Assembly (NCBI GenBank): GCA_932521025.1
Contig: OW051468.1
Location: forward strand, 2,232,064 to 2,296,063
From: Oscheius onirici
Lineage: Eukaryota > Nematoda > Chromadorea > Rhabditida > Rhabditidae
DNA: 64,000 bases
Direction: 5' to 3'
Part shown: piece by piece, positions 40,612-50,531 of the stretch
How the letters are laid out: the number at the start of each line of letters is the position of its first letter
How positions within the stretch are numbered: position 1 is the first letter of the stretch
Made by a program: the position numbers and the translations under genes
The notes under the pieces: generated by a model
What the model was told of the DNA's origin: nothing
Databases searched by the model: none
Seen by the model: only the letters and a program-made list of their open reading frames with translations

Positions 40612-41473
40612 TTATTTCCTCGAAACATAGACACATTTGTCCTTGAGCTGAATACCGCCATTCGGAATTACGTAGTCGTCATCCGGACGATCAGGACCAG
40701 CTTCTTTCAGCTGCTCGTTGCTCCTTCTCAGCTCCTCGTAGCTCCACATGTTCAGAAGACTGAAATTTGTTTTTTCCTTGTAAAAATCAAGGTTTTTTGT
40801 ACTAAAAAGCTTTACCTCGATTTTCCATGCATTGCCAGTACATAAACTTGCTCAATATCTTCTCCAGCAAGCTCTATGGCTTCCACGGACTGAATTCCAC
40901 GATAATTGGTGGAAGAAACGACGAAACCGACCTGAATTTGACTAAAAACGTCAGAAAATGACCAAAACTAACAATCAGAGCCCAATGCGACTTATGACCA
41001 TTTTTCCACGTCGGCTCGTGGTTTCTGTCACAATCATAGGCAACAAGAAGCAGTTTCCCTGTTTGGAGAACATTTACGAGTTCCACAGCCGCTGGAAAAG
41101 ACCTAACAGTCGAAGAAAGTTCTGGAAAAGCGGCATTTCCCAGCTCGGCAAGCCATTCCACTAAATGTTGTTTTTAGCCTTTAAAACAGCTCACCCGAAA
41201 AAATTTCCCCATTTTTAGTCACTCCCATCGTCTTTGCCATGCAGAAAATCTTCTCCGTCGTGGTTTTATTGCTTCCAAAGTGAATTCCGGCCATGTTTAG
41301 AGCCACCAGGCCACATCTATATAGCTCATTTTTAAGCGACTATGAGGAAGGGAAACTTGCTGAGGACCTTTCTGCCGAATTGGCTCCAACTTTTGGCAGA
41401 AAACTCGTGCTCCAAGAGATTGAAGAGCGGCGATTCGGTGGCCGATTATTATGGGCAAATTTGCGAGATCCAT
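40612..41473 (-). CDS. ACTMAP: Actin maturation protease (ACTMAP/C19orf54 family)
   Basis: Exons 41473-41361, 41316-41195, 41160-40973, 40931-40816, 40759-40612; 228 aa. The family removes the N-terminal acetylated residue(s) of actin with a cysteine-protease fold, in the cytosol. Seen: KGPQCGLVALNMAG with the presumed nucleophile Cys in the family's GPxCGLVAL motif; NGEIFSVEWLAEL; YDCDRNHEPTWKNGHKSHWA with the presumed catalytic His; VYVLAMHGKS; MWSYEELRRSN; and YVIPNGGI near the end. The Met start follows TTTTCCAG by three bases. Intron 1 works only with a GC..AG boundary. It lacks the Pro-rich N-terminal extension of vertebrate forms. Family assignment rests on motif order and spacing. Confidence 0.85.
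41317..41360 (-). other. GC-AG intron in ACTMAP
   Basis: On the minus strand the only junction that keeps the GPQCGLVAL motif in frame is CCTCA|GCAAGT ... TATATAG, a 44-bp intron with the strong GCAAGT consensus known for GC donors. GT alternatives nearby give the wrong phase or disrupt the motif. Confidence 0.65.
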
Positions 41474-41685
41474 TGACTGGAAAAGCTATTTTTCAAGTTC
41501 CTGAAACATGACAAGTTTGTGATGAAAACTTCAATGTAGTTAGATCGATAAACAGTCTCAAGCGAAATTGCGAAATTCAATGACAAAACGGTATCAATAA
41601 AAGAATGAAGTGAAAGAAACAGACCTAGCTTAAAATGACGGGACTACGCGATAACATACAATGAGACGGAAAGAAGGAGGAGGCT

Positions 41686-43889
41686 TCAGAACGGCTTAGA
41701 TGGGAATCCTTGAGTCGGGAAGCTTTGGTTGAATCGGTTGTTGACCGATTGGTCGATACTACTGATATTGCTGTATCCTCTTGGTGTCATTCCTATCGGA
41801 GGACGAGGCCTCGGCAGCAAGCGAACGGGCTTCGAACCGCCCTGAAAAGTTGAAAATTAGTGAAAAGGAAGTTACAAAGCCGCGGCAGCACACAAAGACG
41901 AGTTCTTTGAGGGTAAAAACTTGGCATTTAAGCTTTTCAATGCTGCTTGAGAGGTGACTATAATCGGTTATTTTTTCTACCGTCAGCCGTGTATTTGTGG
42001 ATTTTCTGCTATGGTCAGGGATGGCAAACCTGGCCAGGTTTGCCATCCCTGCTATGGTGCAGACAGCGCGCTTGCATGTTCCCCGAACGACACGGGTTCG
42101 ATTCCGTGCAGCAAAAAAAATGTCTGGAAAGTACCAGAGGTTTAGGTGACATTTCGTCATTTTCAAGGCATTAATGGGACGGTAAAAAAAACAAAGAAGA
42201 GGAAACTCACGAGAATTGGTGGAAGCTTGTTAAAGGACTCCAGGGACGCTACGATGACCTCTGCTGGCTGTGAACGTGGTATGATCATGACTTCTCGTTT
42301 CGAGTTTATCGCGATGGCGCTCGTGAACGGCATAGGAAAGTCGCAGCCCACGCGACAGACAAACTTGAGGTCCTGATCAAAGAGTTGAACCGTACGACCA
42401 CCAGCATCCGCTACAATGGACCAACCCTTGCTGTCAACTTGTACGCCAGAGACGAAATCGAAGCTGCCGTTTGGTTCGCCCTAATTTTAGGGTTTAACTT
42501 GTTTGAAAGGAGGAGAAAACGTACAACATGATTCCATTTGGCTGGTACAGTCTGCTTTATGTTGATCGCATTCGTCTCCTGCTGGTCGTATTCGATCATC
42601 GTAAGCGTCTGATTACCAAGATCGCTGATAACAAGACGATTTCCTTTCATGCCACAGAAGCTCGGATTTTGGGCTTTGAACCTGGTACGGCTGACGACAT
42701 TTCCGTAGTTTTTCTGGCTGGACATGTCGAAAATGACCGCCTCAAAATTGTAGCCTTTCCTTTGAATTGTGACGATATTGCCCAGAGGAGTACAAGCTAG
42801 TCCTAAAGACCGAAATTAGCAGGAAAAGCGAGAAATATTACCTCTGCAGCCAATCTTACCGCCGTAGGATTCAATGACGATGGCGACCTCCTCGGTATCG
42901 TAGATATAGACGCTGAGACAGGTATCACTCAGCACAGCAAGAGTCTCTCCAGGACGAACCACACAGACGCTGGCCGGGTTCAAGAACTTGGGCGACTCGA
43001 TCGTCGTGCCTTCCGGATAGAGCAGGACCCGATTATCGCCACTATCGGCAATAGCCCAGCATTGGCGAGCCTCGTCGTAACAGCAGCCCAGCGGCCGTCT
43101 CAGAATGTTCGAGACCTTCTGCAGCGATTCCTTCTTCCGCAGTCCGATGTGACCGGTCTCGTTGAGGATTTCAAGGAAGTGAGCAGGATCGCTCTGGAGA
43201 CTGAGACGGTTCATATCGTGCAGATGTTCATCGTGGCCGTAAGACTGGTGCTGACCTTCGGCTTCTAGAGGCGGTGCGCTTGGGATTGGAAGCTGCGACG
43301 GAGCGTTGAATCCAGCAAATTGTCGCGGGAGCGGACACTGAGGCTGAGTGTTTAATCCGTTGGACATTGGCGGCTGAGCATTGAAACCACTGGTCTTAGG
43401 CTGGGGTGTAGCCGGCGACTGAGCATTGGATCCTATGGTCTTAGGCAGGAGTTGGCTAGCCGGCTGCGGAACAATATGGTTTGTATTCTGAAAATCATGC
43501 GTAATTTTTAATCAGGAGAAAACACACCAGATTCTCTACGACCACGTTCTCGATGGGAGCTTCGTATTGACGCATCATGTTTTCTGATTCAGAGTGTGGC
43601 TGGCTAACGATGAAATCCCGAAAAGTGGCAGCAGCATTGGCTCCAAAACGGGCACACATGGCCTCTCGGCACTCCTTGTACTTTTGGATAAGGCAAACAA
43701 TCTGAAGATGTTCAGATGGGGAAGGAATCCTCGACCAACCTCGTTACAAATCAAGTTCATTTGGTCAGGAGTAAAAACGTAGTCCGGTTGATGGCTGTTT
43801 GCGAAGAAGCCTGTGATCAGATTCAGCCCGGTCGACGTCTCGTCCAAAGTCACGGCGTTCAGCGGACAGCCGCCGTTCACGCAAAACAT
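41686..43889 (-). CDS. NHL-repeat-like beta-propeller protein
   Basis: Exons 43889-43740, 43701-43528, 43487-42842, 42802-42525, 42480-42211, 41841-41686; 557 aa. The N-terminus MFCVNGGCPLNAV is followed by a helical region (IQKYKECREAMCARFGANAA), a Gln/Pro/Asn-rich linker (residues about 110-165), and repeated propeller strands typical of NHL/WD-like blades: CCYDEARQCWAIADSGDNRV, VQVDSKGWSIVADAGGRTVQ, and GNRLVISDLGNQTL. A Pro/Arg tail ends it. No RING or B-box finger of TRIM-NHL proteins is seen, so it is a stand-alone propeller; partner unknown. The ATG lies seven bases after ATTTTCAG. Intron 1 is 38 bp. Intron 5 carries the tRNA-like element and the minimal hAT-like insertion. Confidence 0.75.
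42016..42050. mobile_element. Minimal palindromic hAT-like insertion
   Basis: Together with G42051 this is a perfect 36-bp palindrome, CAGGGATGGCAAACCTGG followed by its exact inverse. It is bracketed by GCTATGGT at 42008-42015 and 42051-42058, an exact 8-bp target duplication (the last G of the palindrome doubles as the first base of the duplication). The 18-bp half is the same terminus found at 628. It therefore looks like two hAT ends with nothing between them. Confidence 0.75.
42051..42114 (+). repeat. tRNA-like element next to the minimal hAT insertion
   Basis: Begins GCTATGGTGCAGAC and includes the B box GGGTTCGATTCC (42093-42104), with CCGTGCAGCA at its end. TGCT/AGCA ends can pair but the rest of the acceptor stem does not. 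The target duplication of the palindromic insertion is the first eight bases of this element. Confidence 0.4.
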
Positions 43890-44771
43890 TTTGGCTCTGA
43901 AAATTGACGAGGAAAAAACTTTGAAAAGGTGTAAAGTGGAAGTTAACCAACATTTAGCTGTTGATAAAAGGGCATCAAACTTCTTCAATTTCGGCACTTT
44001 TCTAGCTGAAAATTACGAGAAAAGCACTAACAAAAGAAATCGGGGAACAATTGTGAAAATCGGCTGGAAAATTAGGAAAAAAAAAATTCGAGGGATTACT
44101 GTAGCAAGGCGCGGCAGTTATAATTTTTCCTCAAATTTTTTTTTCTGCTCTTCTCTCGTAAAGTCTGTTAAAAAAAAGAACGCAACAGTAACCCATTAAT
44201 ATTTCGCTTCGAGAACCACAAACCATTCAAGCGCGGCAATTCACCGTTGAGAAAATCAAGAAATCGGTTTGAATTGTTGCAGTTTACCCTGAAAATCAGG
44301 GTTTGGGGTTCTCGAAGCGAAATATTTATGGGTTACTGTTACTTTCTTTTCTTTTTTTTTTTTTTTTTTTTTTTTGGACAGACTTTATTGTCCGTCAATT
44401 TGTCTTCGTTTTACACTAGAAACACTGTGGCCTATGTTTGCCGACGTCCGAAAATTCCCAAATAATGCTCTCTTCCAGTGAAAAACGTATTTCAGTGCCC
44501 AGAAAACGAATGTTTCCAAGCTTAGCCTCGTTTTCCTTATTTTTTTTTTGCATGCACTTCCTTCTTCCTTCGCTTCCAGTACTTTTATAAAACAAAAACA
44601 AGCTTAGTTCAATCCGTAAATCAGGACATCGCCTGTCTGCAAGACGAGAATTTGCGTACACTTGACCTTGTTGGCTCTTTTGTCTGGTTCATTAGCATCA
44701 ATTTCTTCCTTCTTCTCATGTTCTTGTTTTAAATGCTAAAATTGAATTTCAGGGCCACATTAAACCAAAAA
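43890..44771. promoter_or_regulatory. Region between divergent NHL-like gene and IER3IP1 copy 1
   Basis: Contains the fold-back at 44184-44340 and a poly-T run (about 44349-44375). IER3IP1 copy 1 has the acceptor GAATTTCAG about 20 bases before its ATG. No core-promoter motif is claimed. Confidence 0.4.
44184..44340. repeat. Inverted repeat (MITE-like), about 30-bp ends
   Basis: AACAGTAACCCATTAATATT (44184) is mirrored by AATATTTATGGGTTACTGTT (ending 44340), continuing inward over TTTCGCTTCGAGAACC with few mismatches. The loop of about 85 bp is non-coding. No clear target duplication was found. Confidence 0.7.
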
Positions 44772-45095
44772 ATGTTGTCTTTTTATGGACTTCTCGAAGC
44801 GGCACTGCTCGTTCTCAATGGAATCGCCATTCTTCACAGGGAAAGGTTTCTGAAAAAGGTTCGTCTCGTTCTTTTTGCTCATTTTCTGCAAAAATTGCAG
44901 TACGGCTTCGGAGCACAGACGCATTCCTTCGAGTCGGAACCCGGCGTCAAAACCCAACTCATCAATCTCATTTTTGCCGTTCAAACCGTCATGCGGAGTC
45001 AGTTTTACCCTGTTTTTGCTAAAAATAATTCCTTTGCAGTGCCACTAATCGCTATCAACATCATGGTCGTTATTTTTAAGCTGGTTCTCGGATAA
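44772..45095 (+). CDS. IER3IP1: IER3IP1/Yos1-like small membrane protein, copy 1
   Basis: Exons 44772-44858, 44901-44997, 45040-45095; 79 aa. Yos1/IER3IP1 is a small ER-Golgi membrane protein needed for COPII transport through the Yip1-Yif1 complex. Seen: an N-terminal hydrophobic segment (FYGLLEAALLVLNGIAIL), the family signature HRERFLKK, EPGVKTQLINLI, VQTVMRMPLIAINI and a second hydrophobic segment ending KLVLG. A splice acceptor GAATTTCAG precedes the ATG. The second copy at 55225 is very similar but lacks intron 1. Confidence 0.9.
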   Translation: MLSFYGLLEAALLVLNGIAILHRERFLKKVRLVLFAHFLQKLQYGFGAQTHSFESEPGVKTQLINLIFAVQTVMRSQFYPVFAKNNSFAVPLIAINIMVVIFKLVLG

Positions 45096-45986
45096 TTTAT
45101 TGCAGTAAAGCTCGTCTTACAAGATCCATTTTTTGTCGATCGCCATTCTGTGAGTCTGCATGGAATGTCGTGTTGTCCAGTGCAGAATCTTTGTCGTCTA
45201 ATGCTGCCAGATATTGTGTGTAGTGTGCAGATATTTTAGCAGGATTTCGATTTAGAATGTTCCTGCAAAACATCTCGAAACCAGAACAAAAATTGAAGCC
45301 GCACTCTAAAGTGAGAAAAGATTCGGAATTCGAGAACGCAAAAAGTTTAGGACTTGTCTGTCTCGTTTCGAACGAACATTAGCTTCGTTCGCTTTCTCTT
45401 CTTTCTATGCAAAATAACTGAAAAATACTTGATATGTTGTGCAGTACGAACCGTTTTCTCGTCCTTGTTTCGGACATTGTATTGCGACAATCTTTCTATA
45501 CCAATAGGCACTACTCTCTGTTCAGTCTCTCATCCCCACTAGGATTCCTTCACCTTGTGAGACGTTAATGAATTCGATTTCCGGTCATTTTTCTCCTCAT
45601 TCCCACTGTTTCTCATCAGATTCCCGGATTCCCCTGCTTCGCTATTATCTCTTTTTGGAATACTGTCTCTTCTCTCATTTTCATCCCATCCTTTTTGACG
45701 TAAAAGCTGTAACAGAAGTCCTCCCCCTTTCCAAAACTATCCAATTGCTTACCTGCCCCTTTTCAGGCATTTTTAAGCTTTCTGGTGTTCTACAAAGCTA
45801 TAGAGCAGATCAAGGGCTGCAACTTTGTAGAATGTCGGAAATCTCGGAAATTCTTTTTTCCACCCGAAAAAGGGGTCATGACCCATTGCGTACTTTTGAA
45901 AGCCTTTCTATTGATATATTTCTTCCTCATATTCCCTTTCATTATCCTACAAAAATTTGCGAAAAATAAAATTCCAGACCTCTTCA
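45096..45986. other. Spacer between IER3IP1 copy 1 and the kelch gene
   Basis: No credible frame. A repeat of the TTCTACAAAGTTGTAGAA family lies at 45784-45845 (GTTCTACAAAGCTATAGAGC ... GCAACTTTGTAGAATG). AATAAA (45966-45971) directly precedes ATTCCAG and the kelch ATG. Confidence 0.5.
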
Positions 45987-48640
45987 ATGACCTTGTTCAT
46001 AGTCGGAGGGTGTTCTCTAGGCTGTGAGAAAGAAGCACTCAACTCGATTGAAATTATTCGTTTAGAAGTGAGTCCCGTTTCAAAAAATGTACTTTTTCCA
46101 GGAAAAAGACTCCCAAATCAGTCTTATCCAAGAAAATTGTGGCTACTTGAGTCGACCAAGACGGAGTCCCAGTGTCTTTTTGACGTCTAGAAATGACTCT
46201 CTCCTCGTCCTAGGAGGTCAGTATCGAGTTTCTTCTCTTGTGTAATTGCGGGTGGACTACTCGCGCGTCCAGTCCGTATTTTCTCGGTTCTAATAATAAA
46301 ATTAGCGGAATTTAGGATGCGAAGAGCCGGGAAAACATCTAAATTCATATGAAATTGTCCAGAAAGGAGAAGAATCAGTTTTGTCAAGCTTTCCGGAGGT
46401 CGAGGAACACAGTTGTGCAGCTTACTGTTCCCTGAGTGTAAGTCTATTAGAATTATGCTTTAAATCAATTTTTAGGGACAAGAAGGAGTAGTCATTGGTG
46501 GTTTCAATGGACCAGACTGTCTGAAACAAGTAGCTGTAATTGATCTGGAAACGAGGAGAGTTAGGGTAAGTCTGTCTCACAGCTAGTGTTTATTACTGTC
46601 CCTGTCTCTCAATTCATTCCGTCTCAGTAGGTGGTTCAGTCCCTGTCTCTTTCTCTCCATTCTCCACAGACTACTGTAACTAGATCCTAACACTGTCACA
46701 GACTCTGTCCAGTTCTGTCTTATAGCTTTACAAACTCGCAAAAAGTAAAGTTTTCCCAATTAGTAGAGGACTGGTCACAGCCCGCGGCGGCAATGGAGCG
46801 CGCGACATGGCGACCCCGCGCCAGTTTTCATAAGATAACTCAGCCGTTTCTGAACGGATTTGGCTCAAATTTGGACAGGAGAATTTTGAAATGATTCTCC
46901 AGAACTGTTTTTCTTTGTTTTTCGAAATTCGATTTTTTGGCCGAAATATGATCGTTTTAATTTTGTAAACGTCGGTTCTCGGCCATAAAATCGAATTTCG
47001 ATGGTAGAGATACTGGCTGAGACATTATTTTCCAGTCAGATACTGTATTACTGTAGCTGTCATTCACTTCTAGTAGGAGTCTCAACCTGGGTTTCTGTTG
47101 TTCTCACTATTTCTCATGTCCCGGTTCTTTCTAACCTTGTCTCTGTACTTCTCGTCGTATTTGGGTGTCGAACTTCCTGCATCAGTTTACAATCTTTTCG
47201 CTCCTAACTTCATTGTTGTTCCATCTTTCTTTCACTCTTTCTATCACAAATAGTATATCTGACAACTTTTTTCGTCTCTTACTCAATTTCTGTCATGTTC
47301 TCCTTAGTGTCAGAAAACATAACTCTTTCCAATATCTCACTATGTTTCTGACCCTGACACTGACTGGGTAATCCCTAAATACCCATTACTCTTTGCCAGT
47401 AACTCTCAGTCTCTCTGTTTCTGTCTCTCATTTTCTCTTATCCTCTCTCTTCCAGAAGCTCCCCGCCTTCTGCTCCCGTCTCAAGAACTCTGTCGCTCTA
47501 CCAGTCGACAACAACTCTCTTCTTCTAATCGGAGGCTGGGACGAGAAGGACACTTCCAAAGCTGTTATAAAGTATCCAGACACTTAAATTTATTTTTCTT
47601 AAACCTTTAGACTAAATTTCGACAACAATCGTGAGAACTACGACTGGAAGATGTCGTACCTTCTGCCCTATCCTGTAGAAGGTCACAGTGCAGTTTTGTT
47701 ACAAAATTTTGTATATATCGTAAGTTTTTATATTTTTGCTCAATTTTCCGATGAAAATCAGCACGAAAACCCATTTTTAGGTGGGCGGCTATGACGGCGT
47801 CCACGTACGCAATACAATAATCCGACTGCATTTGAAATCGGGTCAAAAGGAGGTAAATCTTATCTCCTTATCTAGCCGCTTGCTACTGCTTCCGACAAAA
47901 CAATCGTTTACAGGTCTTATCGGTTGGCTTAGACTGCGCTCGCGAGAACCATGTGTGTGCACTTCTACTCGAAAAATATCTCGTCGTCGCTGGTGGTTGG
48001 AATGGACAGTGAGTTTTTTCCCTTACATTTTTTTTGTAACTTTCAGCAAAAAATTTTCATTAGACGAAATATATAAGACAAGTTGGCCGGGGTTCAAAAA
48101 ATTCCCTTTTTCACAAACTTCACACGTGAGAAAACGTTTGTTTGAAACTGAACTCATAAAAACTTATTAATTCTAACAGATTTCTGAATTCTTGTGCTCA
48201 GAAGATACAAATGCAAAAAAAGACAGACTATATGTGAACCAACAGTTTTAGATCAGATTTTATACTTGACAGACACGGTTTAATCTTTTCGAGCTTTTTG
48301 TTGTTCAGCTCCCTGAATTCGATATTGCGATGAAAAGAATAAGACCTATGCTTGTGTCACCCTGTGGTTATCTTACAGACAAATCTAGATTCAAGGGAAA
48401 ACTGTTGATAACAAATGAATTAAACTCGGTTCCATTGTGAACCATTGGAAGAAAATAATCTCACCGAACCGTCATAAAGAACTATCTGAATACTGGCGGA
48501 AACTCACTTCTCAGCAACAATTATATACAGGTACCTTTCAGGAAAGCTCTAGCTTCAATCGAAATCTTCAAAATTCTCGATTCTGACCCTTTTCTGGAAC
48601 GAATCCCAGGCTGTTTCCAGCTTTTGGAGCCACGAAATAG
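45987..48640 (+). CDS. Kelch-repeat protein
   Basis: Exons 45987-46067, 46102-46216, 46316-46437, 46476-46565, 47456-47571, 47611-47719, 47781-47852, 47914-48008, 48610-48640; 276 aa. Kelch blades are visible as double-Gly strands: TLFIVGGCSLG, LLVLGGCEEPG, GVVIGGFNGPD, LLLIGGWDEKD, VYIVGGYDGVHVRN and YLVVAGGWNGQ. No BTB or other partner domain is seen, so it would be a bare propeller acting as an adaptor; the partner is unknown. The start lies after ATTCCAG and nine bases of leader. The last exon is tiny and inferred from phase, and intron 8 (601 bp) might hide further coding sequence. It is probably the first gene of the operon continuing with HPS5. Confidence 0.75.
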
Positions 48641-48784
48641 ACCAGGAGCTGTCGTATGCCAGGTAAGAACTACTGAATTTTTTCAATCAATCTTTTTCAG
48701 GATCTCGTCTGAAAAACTACAATCCTTTTTACACATTCTTTGCCTTTTATTGTGCCATCTCTCTAATCTTTTTTGTGCCTCTGG

Positions 48785-48819
48785 AATAAAGATTAGCAGT
48801 TTTCAGATGAGTTCAAATG
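48785..48819 (+). promoter_or_regulatory. Kelch/HPS5 intercistronic signals
   Basis: AATAAA at 48785-48790, then the acceptor GTTTTCAG ending 48806, then the HPS5 ATG at 48817 (an earlier ATG at 48807 opens only a ten-codon frame). The kelch stop is at 48640. The compact arrangement fits 3'-end formation coupled to trans-splicing in an operon. Confidence 0.55.
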
Positions 48820-50448
48820 GACGAACCGGGCAGTAGTCGAGACAACAAGAATGCTCAGCCACGGTACCTTTTCACGGAACTCACCTCATTGGATGAACTC
48901 AGTTTTCCGGCCAGTTCGTCGAAAAGAATCAAGGTGAGTGACTGAATATTTTACTGAATTTTCGAAATTTCAGTTCACCTGCGTAGCAGCCTCTCCCCGC
49001 CATCTAGCTCTAGGAACCTCTTCTGGAACCGTCTACGTTTTCTCCCGTTTCCGGCCGAAAAGCAAAAATGGTCGCAGTAGTCTTCCACCTGTGGAGGTCT
49101 TCACAACCAAGGATGGCTCAATCAGTCGAATACAGATCAGTCCAGACGAACAGAATGTAGCGGTAGGAGGAGACAGCGGCAGAGTTACTGTAGCAGCTCT
49201 GGCTGCTAATGGACTGTCAACTTCCATAGTTTATACGAGCCCTGGGGATCCGAGGAAGACTGATCGGGTGAGTTAGAGACAGTCAGAAGGACAGAGGGGC
49301 AGAGAGACAGAGCAGTCATGGCACACCCGGCCCGAAATCAGGTCAGCTTCGGCCAGATGCCAACTTTGCGACAATAATTTATTTCTGATTTTTCTTGTTT
49401 AAAAATACTTTGTAGGGTAAGATCTAAATGTGACAGCAAAAAAATTACGAGAAAACAGAAAACTGGCAACGAAAATGGAAGAATCTTCGGATTTTCCAAG
49501 AATTTCGTGGAAATCGTCAGAAAATTTTTGATTTCTTCTCTTTTCGTCGTCAGTTTTCTGTTTTCTTGTATTTTTCGACGTAATAAATAGATCTTACCCT
49601 ACAAACTATTTTTAAACAAGAAAACTCAGAAATAAATGCGAAATGAATTTTTTTAGCCCGCCGCAAAGTTCACAGTGGCACCTGGCCGAAGCTGGCCTGA
49701 TTTCGGGCCAGGTTTGCCATGCCTGGTCACAGTGAGTCAGAGAGTCAGAGGGATAGAGAAAGTCAGAGAGTCACAGAGCTAGAGGGCAGAGAGTTAGAGA
49801 GACAGAGAAACAGTCGTCTCTCCAGTATTTCCAATTTCAGGTGACCGGCCTCTGCTGGTCTCTGGACTCCAAACTCATCTTTGCTTCTCATATGAGCGGT
49901 TCAGTCATCGAGCACAAACTGACCCAGTCTGTCTTTCGAACCTCCTCACGCCAACTCACCCAAATGAATTCAGAAGTGGTTCAGATGGAGATCAGTGAGA
50001 CTGGAAAACAGCTCCTGGTCTCCACAATGACTTCCAGTTTTGTGCATGATGTTGAGAGTCGGTCTACCAGTCAGGTATGGTTTTGTTTGGAAAGAAGACA
50101 CAACATATTCAGGTTGGTAAGAAGACCAGAAACTCGAGGATGGGAGCCTGCTTTGTGAACAGTGTGAACTGTGAGTTCATTGCCGCCTCCAGACCAAATG
50201 GACGACTTTGGGAAGCGAATTCTATTGGAGTAGTCTACCGGACACATCAATTCCGACAGTCGTCTTCAGTCCCGCGATTTTCTATAGCTTCGTATAGGAC
50301 TAGTTTTAAAGGTAGGGCTTACTGTAATTGTTTTGACAAGAATTGTTGTTTAGGTTCTCAAAGATCGGACGAGGCGACAGAAGAGTTGGAGACTGCTGCC
50401 AATGAGGACGTTCAGCTGTTCCTGTTGAATACTATCCAGACTGGCAGG

Positions 50449-50531
<83 letters not shown>

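Noticed and set aside
49313-49725. Exact 8-bp target duplication for this MITE
   Set aside because: It sits in an imperfect CAGAGA minisatellite where several 8-mers nearly match; no pair is clearly better than chance.
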